From Alisma plantago-aquatica (lineage: Eukaryota; Streptophyta; Magnoliopsida; Alismatales; Alismataceae): a DNA stretch of 64,000 bases. Of the stretch, positions 59,801 to 64,000 are shown in pieces. Positions within the stretch are counted from its first letter, which is position 1, and each line of letters begins with the position of its first letter. The position numbers and the translations under genes are program-made. The notes beneath the pieces are model-generated. The model was not told where the DNA came from, ran no database searches, and was given only the letters and a program-made list of their open reading frames with translations. The stretch is taken from positions 544,134,879 to 544,198,878 of the forward strand of contig OY856413.1 in the NCBI GenBank assembly GCA_963693085.1. The letters are read 5' to 3'.

Positions 59801-61942
59801 GCTAAACATGTGCATTATGAATATGATGAGTGTTAATCATATCTAGATTTCTTGCATGTAGATGTAATAAAGGAATGTTCTTAATGTTAATATATCCCTG
59901 CTATGATTGTTTATGAATATCTCCTAGCTCATTAATGCAATATTGTGCTGATATGGTATATTATATGTAAGTGATGTTGTTGAGCCTTGTTATAAGGCAT
60001 GGAAAGATAATGATGATCTTGCAGGGAATAATATGATGGTTTTAATAACCTTTGGGCATGGTTGAGCCCTGAATGAGGTGTAATCCTCTTATGTTGATAA
60101 GGGTTGATACCCTGTGATATTGTGAAAAGGATTTATATCTTGTGATAATATGATGACTAGTGTGGTCTCATGAATGGAAAAGGAATAGTACCATGTGATG
60201 ATGAGATGAGAAATTATGTTTCACACATTTTATACCTATTCAAAGTTTTGATATTTATATGCTTGCTAGAAGTGAATTAGGGTTTGTATGTCCACTTGTT
60301 TGATGCAGCCTTAATTCACCCAATTGGCATAACTAATCAAGTGCAACTCTAATCATGTAGTTCCCTATGCCGAAGAACTATCTTCAGTGTCAGAACTTGC
60401 TGGATGGTGAAATGAGTATTCCTAAGGGAAACTCGGAGTGCATATTGTTGAATATGCGGGGGTGGTAGGTTGAGGATATATCCTTGTCATCCACAATGTA
60501 GATTGTGGAGGTTGGCTATGGTCATGCCTCATACATCTGATGTGATTGAGAACGGTTGCGGTTGTGTCTCTGTGGTTATAACATGATGTGATTAGAGAAC
60601 AACTGTGGTTGTACCTCAGTGATTGGGTTTGAATACCCTGGTTTCTAGTGTTGTGACCTGTACCAAGGTTGGACTAGTGGTTTTTAGCTTGACTATATGT
60701 TGTTGTGGTGGCAGCTTTGACTGATATGTCACTGCCTTTTTACTCATACTGACCGAGGGGAAGAGATCTTAGGATACCGGCACTCCTAGATCTTGTACGG
60801 AACCGAATAGCCCTTCGCAGGGGTCGGTTGGACTTTGAATGGTACGATTCAAATTCCCCAGGGCATAATAAAAGATGTAATACAGTCGTATAGCATATCG
60901 GTTTAGGGTTATACATGATGCTTCACATTGGATGATAACCCTTGTTTGTTCTCTTTACATAAAGATGATGCTTAGTGCAATTAAGGGATAGTAATTATAC
61001 TTATGTTGTGGATATGCATAAGACTGTAAATGTGTACATACAGTAGTCATGCTTATGTTGATATCTATACTGTTACTTTTGATTATAATCATGATGCTAG
61101 CTATCTCATGTTGTTAGTTATGTTTAGCATGCTAGCCATGCCTCTATAATTAGAAATGCATATACTGCTAATCATGCTTATGCAAATACTCATGCTTATG
61201 TTTATAGCTTTGCTTATGATATTGATTTGTTCAAACTGTTAGACATGCTAATGTTGTTAGATATGCTTATGATGCTAGACTTATTCATGTTAATAGAGAT
61301 AACATGCTACTAGACTTGCTTATGCTAGTTATGCATATGCTATTGAATCTCTTATATGGTTAATAAGGAAAATGATGATAGTCAGCTTGATAATGATAAT
61401 TGTTATCTGCTCCTTTATGTATTTTGTTAATCATCAGTACTATTGATCTTATTTGTTATATCTGATTAAACTTCTTCACTATTTAATTACATAAAAATGT
61501 TGTAATCAATAAACGTTGTTGATGGTTATATCTCTTGCTGGGACTGTGTCTCACCCTTGTGGTTCGCCACTTTTTTTTTAGCTAATCGACAATGACGACA
61601 ACAGAACCATGGAAGTAAAGAGTAACTACAATAATGAATCTTGGGGAAAGTTGATTAGATGTCTAGTTTGTCCTAGAGTCATCCTTGTACTCTCAGGTTC
61701 GGGCGAGATAAAGTTTGTATATAATGTTTCAAATGAATCAGACTTTTGTTAGCATATTAATGCTTGTTTGTGTGGCATAGCATGGATACAAGAAAGATGT
61801 TGGGATCCTTCAAACGTTTCTGAGCGGGTGTTGATGTTGAAATTGGTTTTAATTTACCCATATTTTTGGGTATGTGATTAATTAGTGATTGATTGTGTTT
61901 TATGTTTTGAGTAATCTCATTTAGTGTGACGGGTCTGCGATA
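56825..61942 (+). mobile_element. Solo LTR D (Tekay-like), about 5.1 kb, inserted in LTR C
   Basis: Starts TGTAAGGCCCCTAAAC and ends near ..GGGTCTGCGATA. GTAAT flanks both sides (56820-56824 and 61943-61947). Joining the outer flanks gives ACAAGATGTGTAATGGCCTT, which matches ACAAGATGTGCAATGGCCTT 40 bp further on (about 61988), a tandem repeat of LTR C; this confirms the junction. Parts resemble the LTR of the 41456 element: CCCGATAGAACAGAGC (57104), CCGATCGGCCGA (57153-57164), a hairpin TCCACAAT/ATTGTGGA (60490-60509) and GGGACTGTGTCTCACCC (61540). No primer site follows, so it is a solo LTR. No gene inside. Confidence 0.85.
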
Positions 61943-63667
61943 GTAATGGCCTTGTGTGCCATGTGAATAAGTTGTTGCCTAGTGAGAGGTGACAAGATGT
62001 GCAATGGCCTTGTAATCCATGTTAATACTTGAACAACAAGTAAAATTAATACATTGGTCTGAGGACCTAGAGGTAATAGTTACCTGAAAAGTGGTAACAA
62101 TGTTCAGTGATGAACTAAGGGTTTGAATACCCGGATCTAGTAATCATGATAATGATAATATTGAGGGATGAGAATTCCAAGTAATGAGATAAGGGATTGA
62201 GATCCTAAATGTTATATGTGTTTTAAAGATTTGAAAAGTACATGATACATGTATTGCACCTTTCTTTGTAGCATTTGTCATAATAATTCATGTTTGAAAA
62301 CTTGACTGATGCTAAAATAATACAGTAATGCACTTAATTAATCAAGTGGAATCTTATCAGGTAGTGCATTGACCATAGATCCATCAGCGTCAGGATTTGC
62401 TGAATGGTGAAACGGGTTGCTCCGCAGCATAACCTGGAGGGAATATTTTTGAATATGTAGGGGTGATTGGTTGTGAATATCCTTACGCCCTAATGGAGGA
62501 ATTGATGTGAGATAAATATTGAATCTCTCAATCCTTCATTATATATGCTGGGATGGATGTATCACGAATCTCCCGATGATGATGAATGCTGGATCGATGT
62601 GAGATAAACATGAGATCTCTCGATGTCGAAGAGAGTGCAGCTGCCGCTGTAGCTCTATAGTGAAGTTGCCAGTATACCATGGAAAGCTATTTAGCAGTGA
62701 TACGAGATGTCCTGCCTGTGGTCTCATACTGACCGAGACAAGGGAGGTCATGGCATCCGGCTCTCCCATTGACCTTGTATGGTATCGGTGCTTTACGCCG
62801 CCTTGGTCAGTTGCAGTATGAGCGGTATACCTCATCTCCTCAGAGCATAAGTGTGATTGTAAAATGTAATCAGCTGTGTAGCATATATGCTTAAGGATTG
62901 AATATGGAAAACATTGATTGATGTGTACTTCAGTTATACATCTTAGTTGATAGATGTTATTTATGCTCTTTACATTCCTTGCAAAGTAGATAGATGATTT
63001 ATAACTCTACCATGGGTAGATGCAATGTCATCCTTAAGAAAGGAGATTACTTTATTCTATTCATACAGTGATTTATCCTACCTATTAATATAAAAAGAAC
63101 CTTTGCTCCATTTATAAATGCTTAATCTATGATAATAATATGGTCAGAGGAGAGTTATATCTCTCGCTGGGACAATTGTCTCACCCTGTGGGACCCACAT
63201 TTTTTTAGGTGGACGTGCACGAGGTGGCAAAGATCTTTCTATAGAGGAGGAACAATAGTTGAGGCAGCAGTGACAGCTTAGGTTGAGTGTACTATCTATC
63301 GTGTCTTGTACATAGAAGTCCTATGTGTCGTCTTTGTACTCTCAGGTCCTTGGAGTTGGTTTGTACTAGTTTCATGAATGATATGAGATTTTGGCCTGAA
63401 TGCCTCGAGGTTTTATGTTGCTCCAGTATGTGTTTTGATAGAACAACCATTATATGATGTCCTCGAGATGAGATGGAATAATGTTGTATAATGTAAATTA
63501 TGATATGTATGATTTTTGGATCTTTCAGTAAAAGTTTTCTGGACAAGGATCTCCTTGCAAAATGGTTTTAATTTTTAGTGATTTTTTTTGTTAATCTGAT
63601 GTTTATGTTTATTTTGCTTAATTAGTAATGATTTGTCTATCGGTTTGGTGATTGTCGCTACAGAGCA

Positions 63668-64000
63668 TGCCTTAGTTACTAAGTAGTTCTTTGACAAAAA
63701 CATGTGTGAGGGAACCCATTGGGGTACTCTACCCTAAATGGGGTCTCAATAAAAATCCATCAATCCATGAGCATTGGTCTTGTCATAGACCATTGCCCAT
63801 TGACCTCTATCCATTAGACTGCATGTAGATCATCAATCTTCATTCTTCATTAGCAGTACTTTGCTTTGTCATAGACCGATGGACCGTGTTATCAACAGGT
63901 GGACTTTCCCATTGACTGATGAACCTTTTCCATTGACTAGAAACCTCATCATCAATCATCAAAAAATCAACAGATAATGTCACAAGACTGATAAACCCAC
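63668..64000. other. Unassigned sequence at the right edge
   Basis: No gene. Between about 63780 and 63960 the phrases TCATAGACC, CCATTGAC(C/T) and ACCGATGGACCG recur in slightly changed forms, a density that resembles the subterminal array of another DNA transposon continuing past the window. No terminal repeat could be identified. Confidence 0.3.

Larger units (their letters stand above)
53550..63662 (+). mobile_element. Solo LTR C (Tekay-like), about 5 kb, interrupted
   Basis: Starts TGTAAGGACACTGAC (similar to the start of the LTR at 14664) and ends ..GTCGCTACA. Flanks are GAACA (53545-53549) and GAGCA (63663-63667), a target duplication with one difference. No primer site follows, so the element's interior and second LTR were removed by recombination. 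Without the inserted LTR D it is about 4990 bp. It shares a 3' module with LTR D: GGATTTGCTGAATGGTGAAA, ACCGAG.., GTCTCACCCTGTGGG (63178-63193), GTACTCTCAGGTCCTTGG. No gene inside. Confidence 0.8.

Noticed and set aside
1..64000. A host gene or a new defence or metabolic gene system
   Set aside because: Every recognisable frame belongs to a transposable element, apart from the petG fragment; the remaining long frames are LTR or repeat by-products.

Overview
This window is plant nuclear DNA made almost entirely of transposable elements nested inside one another. I found no host gene. The evidence for a plant is the mix of elements: CACTA (En/Spm) transposons with TNP2 and Ulp1 reading frames, Ty3/gypsy elements of the Tekay/Del and Athila types with LTRs of 1 to 5 kb, L1-type LINEs, and a fragment of plastid DNA carrying petG. 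This is typical of AT-rich, heterochromatic sequence in a large angiosperm genome. I cannot name the species.

Left cluster (1-14664), three levels deep. A Tekay-like gypsy element on the minus strand (about 7613-14664, 4.1-kb LTR at 10557-14664, gag to RNase H at 7613-10424) is cut in its RNase H domain by an Athila-like gypsy element on the minus strand (about 2862-7612). That element is cut in its reverse transcriptase by a CACTA transposon, whose 3' end, Ulp1-protease gene and subterminal repeats fill 1-2861. Unassigned AT-rich sequence follows (14665-16829).

Central nest (16830-53120). A minus-strand CACTA element is bounded by 3-bp target-site duplications (ACG). Its TNP2 transposase gene survives in three pieces (51307-50894, 41450-41132, 19931-19305) because two retroelements landed in it. 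The first is a non-autonomous LTR element (19937-41126, duplication TCACC) with an LTR-internal-LTR-internal-LTR layout; it carries a 5'-truncated LINE (20536-23298), a 215-bp plastid insertion with an open petG frame (24849-25063) and a nearly full-length L1 LINE (30936-36229). The second is a gypsy element with two 2.8-kb LTRs and a mostly deleted interior (41456-50888, duplication AACAG). Its LTRs hold a cluster of hairpins and an array of CGGCCGAGTT motifs.

Right cluster (53121-64000). A 5-kb solo LTR (53550-63662) is interrupted by a second 5-kb solo LTR (56825-61942, duplication GTAAT), with unassigned flanks.

Every transposon gene seen is broken by stops, frameshifts, deletions or insertions, so no element here looks autonomous. 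The only intact recognisable frame is the 37-codon petG copy. Boundaries were set by target-site duplications, primer-binding sites, polypurine tracts and comparison of copies within the window. Identities and ages were not computed.
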